This document shows, one piece after another, positions 42,122 to 51,155 of a DNA stretch of 64,000 nt (within the stretch, counting starts at the first letter, position 1; each line of letters opens with the position of its first letter). The notes under the pieces are model-generated. The model saw only the letters and a program-made list of their open reading frames with translations. It was not told where the DNA came from and did not search any database. The DNA is taken from contig DASXEH010000002.1 of the NCBI GenBank assembly GCA_036490215.1, positions 1-64,000 of the forward strand, written 5' to 3'. The stretch comes from JASHSH01 sp036490215. Its GTDB lineage: Bacteria; Pseudomonadota; Alphaproteobacteria; Rhodospirillales; Magnetospirillaceae. Both the position numbers and the translations under genes were made by a program.

Positions 42122-43942
42122 TCAGATCGAAATGCGCGCCAGCCGGCGGCGGCGCCCATAAGTGAGATTGACCAACGCGCGCGATACAACCACGGCGCTG
42201 AAGATCGAAGTCAGAATGCCGATGCAGAGCACGATCGCGAAGCCGCGAACCGGGCCGGTGCCGTAGGCGATCAGCGCCATACCGGCGATGAAGTTGGTCA
42301 CGTTCGAGTCGAGAATCGTCGCGAAGGCGCGTTGATAACCGGCATGGATCGCCGCGTGAGGCGTCTGGCCGGCGCGCAGTTCTTCGCGGATACGCTCGTT
42401 AATCAGCACGTTGGCGTCGATCGCCATACCGACGGTGAGCGCGATGGCCGCGATGCCGGGCAGGGTCAGCGTCGCCTGCATCAGCGACAACAGCGCCACC
42501 AGGAACAGCACATTGATCGCCAGGGCCGCCGTCGAGAAGCCGCCCATGACGCGGTAGTAGAACATCATGAAGATGGCGATGGCGACGAAGCCCCACAGCA
42601 CCGAATGCTCGCCCTTGGCGATGTTGTCGGCGCCCAGGCTCGGGCCGATGGTGCGTTCCTCGATGATCTCCATCGGGGCCGCCAGCGCACCGGCGCGCAG
42701 CAGCAGCGCCACGTCGTTGGCGTCCTTCACGGTCATGCGGCCGCTGATCTGCACCTGGCCGCCGTCTATCTGCTGGCGGATGACCGGCGCGGTAACCACG
42801 TCGCCCTTGCCCTTTTCGACCAGGATGATCGCCATGCGCTTGCCGACGTTGTCGGCCGTCACCTGCGAGAAGATACGTGCCCCGCGGGTGCTGAGATTGA
42901 TGTGCACCGCCGGCTCATTGCTGCGCGAGTCGAAGCCCGCCGAGGCGTTGGAAATCTCTTCGCCGGTCAGCACGATCTGCCGTTTGACCAGAAGCGGCTG
43001 GCCGTCGCGGCTGGTCGGGAAGAATTCGTCGCCGGGCGGCACGATGCCCTTCATCGCATCGCCGAGGCTCTGATTGTCGGAATGCTCCTCATCGACCATG
43101 CGGATTTCGAGGCTGGCCGTGCGGCCGAGGATGTCCTTGGCCTTGGCCGTGTCCTGCACGCCGGGCAGTTGCACGACCACACGGTCGCTGCCCTGCTGCT
43201 GGATGATCGGCTCGGCCACGCCGAGTTCGTTCACGCGGTTACGAAGCGTCAGCACGTTCTGCTGCAGCGCCTGGTTCTGGAACGCCTTCAGCGCCACGGG
43301 CGACAGCGCCGCCGAGACACGCGTGTCGTCGAGCTGCTTGATGACCATGGTCTGCAGGCCCTTGCGCAGGACCGCTTCGCCCGCTTCGCGCGTGGCCGCA
43401 TCCTTGAACTTGACGATCAGGCTGTTGCCTTCGCGCGAGACACCGGCCACCAGAACCTTGGCCTCGCGCAGCACGTTGCGCACATCGCCGGTCTGACGGT
43501 CGAGCTGCTTGTTCAGCGCCGCGTCCATGTCGACCTGCATCAGGAAGTAGACGCCGCCGCGCAGATCGAGGCCGAGGAACATCGGCGCGCCACCCATGCC
43601 GGCCAACCACGGAGGCGTGGCCGGCAGCAGGTTCAATGCAACCGAATAGCCGTCGCCGAGTGCGTGTTGAACCGCGTCGCGCGCCTTGAGCTGCGTGTCG
43701 GTATCCTTGAACTTCACCTTGACGCTGGTCGGATCGAGGATCGCGCCTTGGTACTCGATATTCGCCGCCTTCAGCGCGTCCTCGACCTTGCCCATAAGGG
43801 TTTGGTCGATCGGCGTCACCGAACTGATCGGCGAGACCTGCACCGCAGGCACTTCGCCGAACAGATTGGGCAACGAATAGAGAACCGCCAGAACGACGGC
43901 GATCAGAATGACGACATAGCGCCAGCGGGCGTAACGGTTCAT
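42122..43942 (-). CDS. secD: Protein translocase subunit SecD
   Basis: A 606-residue partner of SecF. One N-terminal helix, a large periplasmic part (P1) with GLDLRGGVYFLMQVD, and five C-terminal helices with AIALTVGMAIDANVLINERIREELR. Length and domains are normal for the family. It is 30 bases downstream of yajC, giving the usual yajC-secD-secF operon. Confidence 0.96.
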   Translation of the reverse strand: MNRYARWRYVVILIAVVLAVLYSLPNLFGEVPAVQVSPISSVTPIDQTLMGKVEDALKAANIEYQGAILDPTSVKVKFKDTDTQLKARDAVQHALGDGYSVALNLLPATPPWLAGMGGAPMFLGLDLRGGVYFLMQVDMDAALNKQLDRQTGDVRNVLREAKVLVAGVSREGNSLIVKFKDAATREAGEAVLRKGLQTMVIKQLDDTRVSAALSPVALKAFQNQALQQNVLTLRNRVNELGVAEPIIQQQGSDRVVVQLPGVQDTAKAKDILGRTASLEIRMVDEEHSDNQSLGDAMKGIVPPGDEFFPTSRDGQPLLVKRQIVLTGEEISNASAGFDSRSNEPAVHINLSTRGARIFSQVTADNVGKRMAIILVEKGKGDVVTAPVIRQQIDGGQVQISGRMTVKDANDVALLLRAGALAAPMEIIEERTIGPSLGADNIAKGEHSVLWGFVAIAIFMMFYYRVMGGFSTAALAINVLFLVALLSLMQATLTLPGIAAIALTVGMAIDANVLINERIREELRAGQTPHAAIHAGYQRAFATILDSNVTNFIAGMALIAYGTGPVRGFAIVLCIGILTSIFSAVVVSRALVNLTYGRRRRLARISI

Positions 43943-43972
43943 CGCGATTGTCCGATCGGCGGCCGAAGCCGC

Positions 43973-44452
43973 TTACTTTCCGCCCAGGAACTTCGACAGA
44001 AGCCCGGCGATGCCTTGCGGCGCCCGCGGCGCTGCCGGAGCAGCGGCTTCGGCGTCATTGGCCGCGTCGATCGAGGCGCTGTCGCTGCTGTCATCCGACG
44101 CGGTGTCGCTGTCCTTCTTCTCCTTAGACAGCGGCTCGGTCTTGGCCAGAACTTCACTCACCGACGACCGCAGCATGCGCACGCGCACGCCTTCAGAGAT
44201 CTCGACCTGAACCTCGGCGTCGTTGATGACCTTGGCCACCGTGCCGAAGATGCCGCCATTGCTCAGCACGCGATCGCCGCGGCGCAGATTCTTGATCAGT
44301 TCCTTGTGCTTCTTCGCCTTCTGCTGCTGCGGGCGGATCATGAAGAAGTAGAAGACGACGAAAATCAGAACGAGGGGCAGAAACTGCTCGAGTCCCCCCA
44401 TGCCGCCGGCAGCACCACCGGCCGACTGGGCCCAAGCTTCACTAATCAACAT
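43973..44452 (-). CDS. yajC: Preprotein translocase accessory protein YajC
   Basis: A 159-residue single-helix inner-membrane protein of the SecDF-YajC complex. The helix is LVLIFVVFYFFMIRPQQQK (about 31-49), followed by the small conserved domain LRRGDRVLSNGGIFGTVAKV. The C-terminal 55 residues (Ser, Asp and Ala rich, ending GIAGLLSKFLGGK) exceed the usual YajC length and are likely disordered. Confidence 0.95.
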   Translation of the reverse strand: MLISEAWAQSAGGAAGGMGGLEQFLPLVLIFVVFYFFMIRPQQQKAKKHKELIKNLRRGDRVLSNGGIFGTVAKVINDAEVQVEISEGVRVRMLRSSVSEVLAKTEPLSKEKKDSDTASDDSSDSASIDAANDAEAAAPAAPRAPQGIAGLLSKFLGGK

Positions 44453-44581
44453 AATTCCACCCTCAAGTCTTCGTCAGGAAAGCGGGACTATACCGATACC
44501 GGCCAGGGTTGCAAATGAGAACCCATTCATGTGCTATCCGACTGTAGACCCTCGGGAAAAACCGCGTTAAGGTCCGCCGCC

Positions 44582-45442
44582 ATGAATTTAGACGCTGAAG
44601 CGCACGGGCTTTTGCGGCGGATTGCCGAGGCCTTGGAGCGCATGGGCCCGCCGGCCCCGACCGCCACCGACCTGAACGCCGCCGACGCTTTCGTCTGGCA
44701 CGCCAACCCCGAATGGCTGGAGCCGGTGCCTCAGGTCAACCGGGTCGACATCATTCTCCTCAAGGGCATCGAGCGGCAGCGTGAGCTGCTGCTGGCTAAT
44801 ACCCTGCGCTTCGCCAAAGGCCTGCCGGCCAATAACGCGCTTCTATGGGGCGCGCGCGGCACCGGCAAGTCGTCGCTGGTCAAGGCGGTGCATGCCGCGA
44901 TCAACGCCGAGACGCCGCATCTGCTGGCCCTGGTCGAAATCCACCGCGAGGACATTCCCTCGCTGCCCCGGCTGCTGACGCTGCTGCGTGCCTCGCCGCG
45001 CCGCTTCATCCTCTATTGCGACGATCTGTCCTTCGAGGGCGAGGACACCAGCTACAAGTCGCTCAAGGCCGTGCTCGAAGGCGGCATCGAGGGCCGGCCG
45101 GTCAATGTGGTGTTCTACGCCACCTCGAACCGCCGCCATCTGCTGAGCCGCGACATGATCGAGAACGAGCGCTCGACCGCCATCAACCCGGCCGAAGCGA
45201 CCGAAGAGAAAGTCTCGCTGTCCGATCGTTTCGGCCTGTGGCTCGGCTTCCACAATATCGACCAGGACACGTTCTTCTCGATCATCGAGGGCTATGCCAA
45301 GGCGGCGAATCTCGGTGTGCCGGTCGAGGAGCTGCGTGCGCAGGCGGTGGAATGGTCGGTCACGCGCGGCTCGCGGTCAGGCCGCGTGGCCTGGCAATTC
45401 ATCCAGGATCTTGCCGGGCGCCTTGGGAAGCCGCTGGGCTGA
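44582..45442 (+). CDS. DUF815 AAA-like ATPase
   Basis: A 286-residue P-loop ATPase of the DUF815 family. Walker A is LLWGARGTGKSSLVKA, Walker B is FILYCDDLSFE, sensor-like YATSNRRHLL follows, and SLSDRFGLWLGF is the family's C-terminal signature. Its role is unknown in bacteria. It is convergent with the NlpD-like gene, and the two coding regions overlap by 44 bases at their 3' ends. The start at 44582 avoids the less likely upstream extension. Confidence 0.9.
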   Translation: MNLDAEAHGLLRRIAEALERMGPPAPTATDLNAADAFVWHANPEWLEPVPQVNRVDIILLKGIERQRELLLANTLRFAKGLPANNALLWGARGTGKSSLVKAVHAAINAETPHLLALVEIHREDIPSLPRLLTLLRASPRRFILYCDDLSFEGEDTSYKSLKAVLEGGIEGRPVNVVFYATSNRRHLLSRDMIENERSTAINPAEATEEKVSLSDRFGLWLGFHNIDQDTFFSIIEGYAKAANLGVPVEELRAQAVEWSVTRGSRSGRVAWQFIQDLAGRLGKPLG

Positions 45443-46739
45443 GTTCGTTGGGCATGATCGACTGCGGGTCGATCGCCTTCGCACCTTGCCGCAATTCGAA
45501 ATGAAGCTGAGGCTGGCCGACACCGCCGGTGTCGCCTGACAGCGCGACCTTCTGCCCCTTGGTGACATGCTCACCCTTGCGCACCAGGATCTTGTCGTTA
45601 TTGGCATAGGCGGTGATGTATTCGGTGCCCGTGTGCTTGATCAGCAGCAGGTTGCCGAAGCCGCGCAGCTCGTTGCCGACATAGACCACCTGACCATCGC
45701 CGGCCGCCACGACAGCCGTCCCTTTGGGCACGGCGATGTTGATGCCGTCATTATGCTGCCCCTTCGCCGTCGGCCCGAAGGACGAGAGGACCGGGCCCTT
45801 GACCGGCCAGATGAAGCCCGGATTGGCCGCGGCCGCCGCAGCCGGCGGCTTGATCGGCTCGGGCGACGCGGATTGCATGCGCGGCGACTCGGCCGGCGCT
45901 TGCGGCGGTGCGGGATCGGGTTCGGCCAGAACGGTCCGCTCAGCCGGGGCGGGCGCCGTCTGTACATCCCGCTGAGCGAGTGGCTGATAGGTCGATCCCG
46001 CGGCAGCCGGCTTCGGTGCTGGAGCCAGAGTCTGCGGCGACGAAGATGACGATGATCCGGGCGCCGGGGTCAGTGTCACCGTCTTGGTTGGTGTGCCGGC
46101 TTCGGTCACCAGCCCAGGCCGCTGGGCCGAACCGAAGGTGGTGGTTTCCTTGGGCGGCGGATTGGGCTGCGGCAAGGCCTCGACATGCATCGGCTCGATC
46201 GGCGCGAAGCTCGACGCCCCCTGCCCGCCGACATTGGGCGACACGATAACATTCGGATCGGCCGAAGCGGTCTGGACACCCGGCGTACCCGTGGGCAGCA
46301 GCAACTGCTGACCGATGCGAAGCCTGTAGGGCGAAGACAGGTTGTTCATCCGCGCCAGCGTGCCGAATTCGATACCGGTCTTGCGGGAGACGGCAGACAG
46401 CGTGTCGCCCTTGACCACGGTATAGGTGCCACCCGTCGGCAGCTGCAGCACATCGCCCGGGTTGAGCTGGAACGGCGGTTGCAGCTTGTTGGCGTCGATC
46501 AGCGCGCGAACCGAGATATTGTAGCGCCGCGCCACCACATAGATCGTGTCACCGGCCACGGCGACGTAAGTGTTGCTGGGCGGCCGTTGCGGCTGCGCCC
46601 CAGCCGGAGCCGAAGCCCCCCCATCGCGATTGGCGTCGCGGATCGGGCCGCCGCCACCCATGGCGCAGGCGGCCACTGAGGCCAGAAGAGCCATGGCGAC
46701 GAGAGGGCGAAGCCGGCGCGCGGAGCAAGCCAAGTCCAT
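45399..46739 (-). CDS. NlpD-like lipoprotein with two LysM domains and a degenerate M23 (LytM) domain
   Basis: A 446-residue outer-membrane-type lipoprotein. The lipobox is SVAAC with Cys25. LysM domains lie at about 57-100 and 106-149, followed by a Pro/Ala/Ser-rich linker and an M23 domain from about 308. In it, the usual H-x3-D motif reads NDGIN (330-334) and the AYAHND-type histidine is Asn (AYANND, 377-382); only LHFE (412-415) is intact. It is therefore probably a non-catalytic activator of an amidase, like E. coli NlpD, and it occupies the classical place downstream of surE-pcm. Confidence 0.9.
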   Translation of the reverse strand: MDLACSARRLRPLVAMALLASVAACAMGGGGPIRDANRDGGASAPAGAQPQRPPSNTYVAVAGDTIYVVARRYNISVRALIDANKLQPPFQLNPGDVLQLPTGGTYTVVKGDTLSAVSRKTGIEFGTLARMNNLSSPYRLRIGQQLLLPTGTPGVQTASADPNVIVSPNVGGQGASSFAPIEPMHVEALPQPNPPPKETTTFGSAQRPGLVTEAGTPTKTVTLTPAPGSSSSSSPQTLAPAPKPAAAGSTYQPLAQRDVQTAPAPAERTVLAEPDPAPPQAPAESPRMQSASPEPIKPPAAAAAANPGFIWPVKGPVLSSFGPTAKGQHNDGINIAVPKGTAVVAAGDGQVVYVGNELRGFGNLLLIKHTGTEYITAYANNDKILVRKGEHVTKGQKVALSGDTGGVGQPQLHFELRQGAKAIDPQSIMPNELSPAASQGARQDPG

Positions 46740-46801
46740 GGCGCGGACACTAGCGGAGGACGGACAATCCTTCAATAATGCGACCAAGGCCTGCATCGCT
46801 G

Positions 46802-47434
46802 TTACACAGCCGCCGAGATCAGGGGCACGAACCGCACCGGCATCATGCGCTTGCGCTCGACCCGTCCCTCGCGTTTGGTGATGCATTCGAGCCACTGGTC
46901 GTCCAAGGCCTCGCCGATCGGGATGACCATGATCCCGTCATCGGCCAGCTGATCGATCAGCATATGCGGCACTCGCTTGGGTGCGGCTGTGACAATGATC
47001 CGGTCGAAGGGGGCCTGATCGGGCCAGCCTTTGGCGCCGTCGCCGGTGATCGCGGTGAAATTGGTAACGCGGATGGCCAGGAGGCGTTTCTCAGCCTCGG
47101 CCTGTAGTTCCTTGACCAGTTCGATCGTGTAGACGCGCCGCGCCAATCCACAGAGCACCGCCGTCTGGTAGCCGCAGCCGGTGCCGACTTCGAGCACGCG
47201 CATGCGCGGCCCGATCTCGAGCGCCTGGGTCATCGTCGCCACCACCAGCGGCTGGCTGATCGTCTGGCCATGGCCAATCGGCAGCGCCGCGTTGTCATAG
47301 GCGCGGTCTTGGAACGTGTCGGGGATGAACTGTTCGCGCGGCACCCGCTCGATCGCCGAAAGAACGCGGGTGTCGGTGATGCCTTCGCGGCGCAACTCCA
47401 TCAGAAGACGGATTTTGCGCGCGACTTCTGTCAC
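46802..47434 (-). CDS. pcm: Protein-L-isoaspartate O-methyltransferase
   Basis: Repairs isoaspartyl damage in proteins by SAM-dependent methylation. The 210-residue protein has the SAM motif VLEVGTGCGYQTAVL and the family block YDNAALPIGHGQTISQP. The start is a GTG at 47434 that overlaps the surE stop (GTGA), implying translational coupling; longer readings upstream run inside surE and are not supported. It belongs to the surE-pcm-nlpD arrangement. Confidence 0.93.
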   Translation of the reverse strand: MTEVARKIRLLMELRREGITDTRVLSAIERVPREQFIPDTFQDRAYDNAALPIGHGQTISQPLVVATMTQALEIGPRMRVLEVGTGCGYQTAVLCGLARRVYTIELVKELQAEAEKRLLAIRVTNFTAITGDGAKGWPDQAPFDRIIVTAAPKRVPHMLIDQLADDGIMVIPIGEALDDQWLECITKREGRVERKRMMPVRFVPLISAAV

Positions 47435-48213
47435 CGGAAGCGCTTCTTCATCTCGCGCAGACCGGCGCGATGCGTCAGGTCGAGGGAGAGCGGCGTTACC
47501 GAGACCATGCCGCGCGACACGGCGTCGAGATCGGTATCGGGCGTGCCGCGATCTTCGATCCGCAAGCCGCCGATCCAGTAATACGGACGGCCGCGCGGAT
47601 CGACGCGCCGGGAAATCTCGTCGCCCAGCTTGTGCCGCCCCTGCTCGACGATGGCGATGCCCTTCACCTTGGCCGCCGGCACGTCGGGGAAATTGACGTT
47701 GATCAGCGCGTCCTTGGGCCAGCCGATGGCCGTGACCTTCTTGATCACCTTCGCTGCCCAGGTCTCGGCCGTCGCCCAATGGATCTTGTGATCGCCGATG
47801 ATGAGCTGCGAGAAGGCGATCGAAGGCACGCCCAGCATGGTGCCTTCCATCGCCGCAGCGATCGTGCCGGAATAGGTCACGTCGTCGGCCAGATTGCCGC
47901 CGAAATTGATGCCCGAGAGCAGCAGGTCAGGCTTCTTGTCCTTCAGCACCTCTTGGATGCCGAGCAAGACCGAATCGGTCGGCGTGCCGTCGATGCTGTA
48001 TTTCTGCTTGCCGAGCTTCTTGATGCGCAGTGGCCGGCGCAGGGTGAGCGAGTGCGCCACCGCGCTCTGCTCGCCTTCAGGCGCGATGACCCAGACATCT
48101 TTCGACAGCGTGCGCGCAACTTTTTCCAGCAGCTTGATGCCCGGCGCGTCGACACCGTCATCATTGGCGATCATGATGCGGGCGCGCGACAGGTCGTGAA
48201 TCGGTTCAGCCAT
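47431..48213 (-). CDS. surE: 5'/3'-nucleotidase SurE
   Basis: A 260-residue metal-dependent nucleotide phosphatase important in stationary phase. The metal-binding motif is IANDDGVDAPG (Asn17-Asp18-Asp19), with LLLSGINFGGN and TYSGTIAAAMEG as further family blocks. It overlaps the end of serS by 8 bases and the start of pcm by 4, so the three are one transcript. Confidence 0.96.
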   Translation of the reverse strand: MAEPIHDLSRARIMIANDDGVDAPGIKLLEKVARTLSKDVWVIAPEGEQSAVAHSLTLRRPLRIKKLGKQKYSIDGTPTDSVLLGIQEVLKDKKPDLLLSGINFGGNLADDVTYSGTIAAAMEGTMLGVPSIAFSQLIIGDHKIHWATAETWAAKVIKKVTAIGWPKDALINVNFPDVPAAKVKGIAIVEQGRHKLGDEISRRVDPRGRPYYWIGGLRIEDRGTPDTDLDAVSRGMVSVTPLSLDLTHRAGLREMKKRFR

Positions 48214-49483
48214 GAGGTGTGATGATCTCCAGACCGCCCATGCGATGGCGGAGCGCCTCGGGAATCTCGACGGTTCCGTCGGCGCGTTGATAGTTTTCGA
48301 GAATGGCGATGAGCGTGCGTCCGACCGCCAGGCCCGATCCGTTGAGCGTGTGCACGAAGCGCGTGCCCTTCCCTTCCTTGGGCCGGAAGCGCGCATTCAT
48401 GCGCCGTGCCTGGAAGTCGCCGCAGTTGGAGCAGGAAGAAATCTCGCGATAGGCGTTCTGACCCGGCAGCCAGACCTCGATGTCGTAGGTCTTGCGTGCC
48501 GAGAAGCCCATATCGCCGGTCGACAGCGCCATCGTGCGGAACGGCAGGCCGAGGCGCTTCAGCACCTCTTCGGCGCAAGCCGTCATGCGCTGATGCTCGT
48601 CCTCGGAATTGTCGGGATGCGCGATGCTGACCAACTCGACCTTGTAGAACTGGTGCTGGCGGATCATGCCGCGCGTGTCCTTGCCGGCCGCACCTGCTTC
48701 CGAGCGGAAGCTCGGCGTGTGCGCGGTGAAGCGCAGCGGCAGGATCGACTCGTCGAGGATTTCATCCGCGACCAGATTGGTCAGCGGCACTTCGGCGGTG
48801 GGGATCAACCAGTGATCGGTCGTCGTCTTGAACAGGTCTTCGCCGAACTTCGGCAACTGCCCGGTGCCGTAGAGCGCGTTGTCGCGCACCATCAAGGGCG
48901 GGCTGATTTCGGTGTAGTCGAACTCACGCGTGTGCAGATCGAGCATGAAGCCGGCGATGGCGCGTTCGAGATGGGCGAGCATGCCGCGTAGCACGGTGAA
49001 GCGGGCACCCGAGATCTTGGCTGCCGCCGCAAAATCCATCGAGCCGAGTTTTGTGCCGATCTCATCATGTTCGAGCGGCTTGAAGTCGAAATTGCGCAGC
49101 TGGCCCCAGCGCCGCACCTCTTGATTGGCGTCGGCATCGGCGCCATCGGGGACATCGGCGGCCGGTAGATTGGGAATGGCGGACAGAACCGTGCGCACCT
49201 GCTCGCCCAACTCGCGCTCGCGTGCTTCAAGCGCCGCGCGGGCCGATTTGATCTGCTCGCCCTTGGCCAGCAGCGGCGCGGCATCCTTGCCTTCACGCTT
49301 GGCGGTGCCGATTTCCTTGGCCACCGCGTTCGACTGCGACTGGTTGTCCTGCAAATCGGTCTGGGCCTGGCGCAGCGCCTTGTCGACGGCGAGCACCTGC
49401 TCGGCCATCGCGGCAAGGCCGCGGCGCTTCAGCGCGGCGTCGAAGGCGTCGGGATTGTCGCGGATGGATTTGATGTCGTGCAT
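48206..49483 (-). CDS. serS: Serine--tRNA ligase
   Basis: A 425-residue class II aminoacyl-tRNA synthetase. The N-terminal antiparallel coiled-coil (about 30-110) clamps tRNA-Ser. Motif 2 is FRSEAGAAGKDTRGMIRQHQF and motif 3 is NGSGLAVGRTLIAILENYQ. Standard length. It lies 22 bases downstream of tatC and overlaps surE. Confidence 0.97.
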   Translation of the reverse strand: MHDIKSIRDNPDAFDAALKRRGLAAMAEQVLAVDKALRQAQTDLQDNQSQSNAVAKEIGTAKREGKDAAPLLAKGEQIKSARAALEARERELGEQVRTVLSAIPNLPAADVPDGADADANQEVRRWGQLRNFDFKPLEHDEIGTKLGSMDFAAAAKISGARFTVLRGMLAHLERAIAGFMLDLHTREFDYTEISPPLMVRDNALYGTGQLPKFGEDLFKTTTDHWLIPTAEVPLTNLVADEILDESILPLRFTAHTPSFRSEAGAAGKDTRGMIRQHQFYKVELVSIAHPDNSEDEHQRMTACAEEVLKRLGLPFRTMALSTGDMGFSARKTYDIEVWLPGQNAYREISSCSNCGDFQARRMNARFRPKEGKGTRFVHTLNGSGLAVGRTLIAILENYQRADGTVEIPEALRHRMGGLEIITPHG

Positions 49484-49505
49484 GGGCGTTCTGGGCGCGT
49501 CTCGT

Positions 49506-50321
49506 TTAGGCTTGGGCGGCGTCGGTCGGGTCGGCTTTGTCGGCCTCCGCGTCAGCCTTGGCTTTGTTGCGTTCGATCAATTTGCAAAGCAGCACGGAAA
49601 TCTCGAAGAGCAGCAACATCGGTACGGCCAGCGTCAATTGGCTGACCACATCAGGCGGCGTCAAGACAGCGGCGGCGATGAAGATGCCGACGATCGCATA
49701 GCGGCGCTTGGCTGCGAGATCGGCGGCCGAGATGATGCCGACGCGCGTCAGCAGCGTGAAGACCACCGGCATCTGATAGGCGATGCCGAAGGCGAAGATG
49801 AACTTCATCACCAGCGCCAGATAGTCGCTGACCTTCGGCAGAAGTTCGATCGCAAGCCCGCCCGATTGTTCGGCGGTGGTCTGGAACGACAGGAAGAACG
49901 GCCACGCCACGGGGAAGACGAAGAAGTAAACGGTGGCGGCACCGCCGAGGAAGAGTAGCGGCGTCGCGGCCAGGAACGGCAAGAAGGCCTTGCGCTCCTT
50001 CTTATAAAGGCCCGGCGCGACGAACAGCCACAGCTGCCCGGCCCAGACCGGAAAGCAGAGGAAGGCTGCCGCAAAGCCGGCCAGCTTCATGTTAGTGAAG
50101 AACTTCTCGGTCAGCGCCGTATAGACCATGCGTACCGGCTGGCCGCGCGCTTCCATCGCGAACTGCAGCGGCCGCGCGAGGAAGTCGTAGATCTGTTCGG
50201 CGAAATGCCAGCAGATCAGAAAGGCGATGACGAAACCGATAAAGGAGATCAGGAGCCGCTTACGCAGCTCGATCAGATGCTCCATCAACGGCATCTTGTG
50301 GTCGTCGGGATTGTCGCTCAC
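49506..50321 (-). CDS. tatC: Sec-independent protein translocase TatC
   Basis: The 271-residue receptor for twin-arginine signals, with six helices. PLMEHLIELRKRLL at the N-terminus is the diagnostic first cytoplasmic region, and FAFGIAYQMPVVF is the conserved fifth-helix block. It overlaps tatB by 4 bases. A client protein with a Tat signal is encoded at 9448. Confidence 0.97.
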   Translation of the reverse strand: MSDNPDDHKMPLMEHLIELRKRLLISFIGFVIAFLICWHFAEQIYDFLARPLQFAMEARGQPVRMVYTALTEKFFTNMKLAGFAAAFLCFPVWAGQLWLFVAPGLYKKERKAFLPFLAATPLLFLGGAATVYFFVFPVAWPFFLSFQTTAEQSGGLAIELLPKVSDYLALVMKFIFAFGIAYQMPVVFTLLTRVGIISAADLAAKRRYAIVGIFIAAAVLTPPDVVSQLTLAVPMLLLFEISVLLCKLIERNKAKADAEADKADPTDAAQA

Positions 50322-50785
50322 GGCGTGTGTTCGCGGGCAGGCGCGTCGGTCGGTTCGGTGGGTTTCGCGGCGTGACTCTCGGTGTGTTCGCCAACAGCCG
50401 GATCAGCCGGCGGCGCTTCGGCCGGCGGTTGCGGCGGCGGCGTTTCGATCGGCTTCATGACCGGCAGGTCGGCGGCAGCATCCGCTTCGTGGAGCGAGAC
50501 CGACTTTTCGACATCGGCCTTGATGTCGCTGACGTCGACAGCCTTTTCGATGTCGGACTTGATGTCGCTGACATCCATCGCCTTCTCGGCCTGCTGCTTG
50601 AGGTCGTCGAGTTCGGCCTCTTTCACCATGTCGTCGAATTGACGCTGGAAGTCGCTGGCCAGCATACGGAGCTTGCGCGACCACTGGCCCAAGGTCCGCA
50701 TCACTCTGGGCAAGTCTTTCGGGCCGATGACCACGAGGGCCACGGCGCCAATTAAGGCGATTTCCGACCAGGCAAATCCCAGCAT
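50318..50785 (-). CDS. tatB: Sec-independent protein translocase TatB
   Basis: A 155-residue single-helix protein (MLGFAWSEIALIGAVALVVIGPKDLPRVMR), the TatB hallmark being the early Glu and the GPKDLP hinge. The amphipathic helix is followed by two copies of a 13-residue unit (DVSDIK at 71-76 and 84-89) and a Pro/Ala-rich tail. It overlaps tatC and lies 23 bases after tatA. Confidence 0.94.
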   Translation of the reverse strand: MLGFAWSEIALIGAVALVVIGPKDLPRVMRTLGQWSRKLRMLASDFQRQFDDMVKEAELDDLKQQAEKAMDVSDIKSDIEKAVDVSDIKADVEKSVSLHEADAAADLPVMKPIETPPPQPPAEAPPADPAVGEHTESHAAKPTEPTDAPAREHTP

Positions 50786-50808
50786 CGCAGGCGCTCAGGC
50801 TGGGGTGG

Positions 50809-51048
50809 TCAGTGCTGGGCCGGATCGTGCTCGGGCTGCGACGTCTTGGCGGCGTCGGCGCTGATGACCTTCGGGGCCACATCCGGCTGCGGCCCATCGG
50901 TCGCAGACTCGTCCTTCATCCCCGATTTGAATGCCTTAACGCCCTTGGCGAGATCGCCCATCAGATTGGACACCCGCCCGCGACCCCCGAACAGCAACAG
51001 GAGGACCGCGATAACGATCAGCCAGTGCCAAATACTAAAAGAACCCAT
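50809..51048 (-). CDS. tatA: Sec-independent protein translocase TatA
   Basis: A 79-residue pore-forming Tat subunit. The N-terminus MGSFSIWHWLIVIAVLLLLFGGRGRVSNLMGDLAKGVKAFKSGM contains the membrane helix, the hinge and the amphipathic helix. FGGRGR stands in place of the more common FG.kklp. The start at 51048 gives this classical beginning. First gene of tatABC. Confidence 0.94.
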   Translation of the reverse strand: MGSFSIWHWLIVIAVLLLLFGGRGRVSNLMGDLAKGVKAFKSGMKDESATDGPQPDVAPKVISADAAKTSQPEHDPAQH

Positions 51049-51155
51049 GAGACAACAACTCCGTAACGCGCCCACATGCGCGGGTCGCACCAGCGGATAA
51101 TCGCAAAATACGCCGGTCCGAGCAATGGCCCCTTCCGGCCTGGAAAGGCTCGATT

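Noticed and set aside
42065..44518. 817-codon plus-strand frame opposite secD and yajC
   Set aside because: secD and yajC have full family motifs; the antisense product has none.
46802..47779. Long form of pcm starting at 47779
   Set aside because: The first 115 residues run inside surE out of frame and are low-complexity; a GTG overlapping the surE stop gives the normal pcm length.
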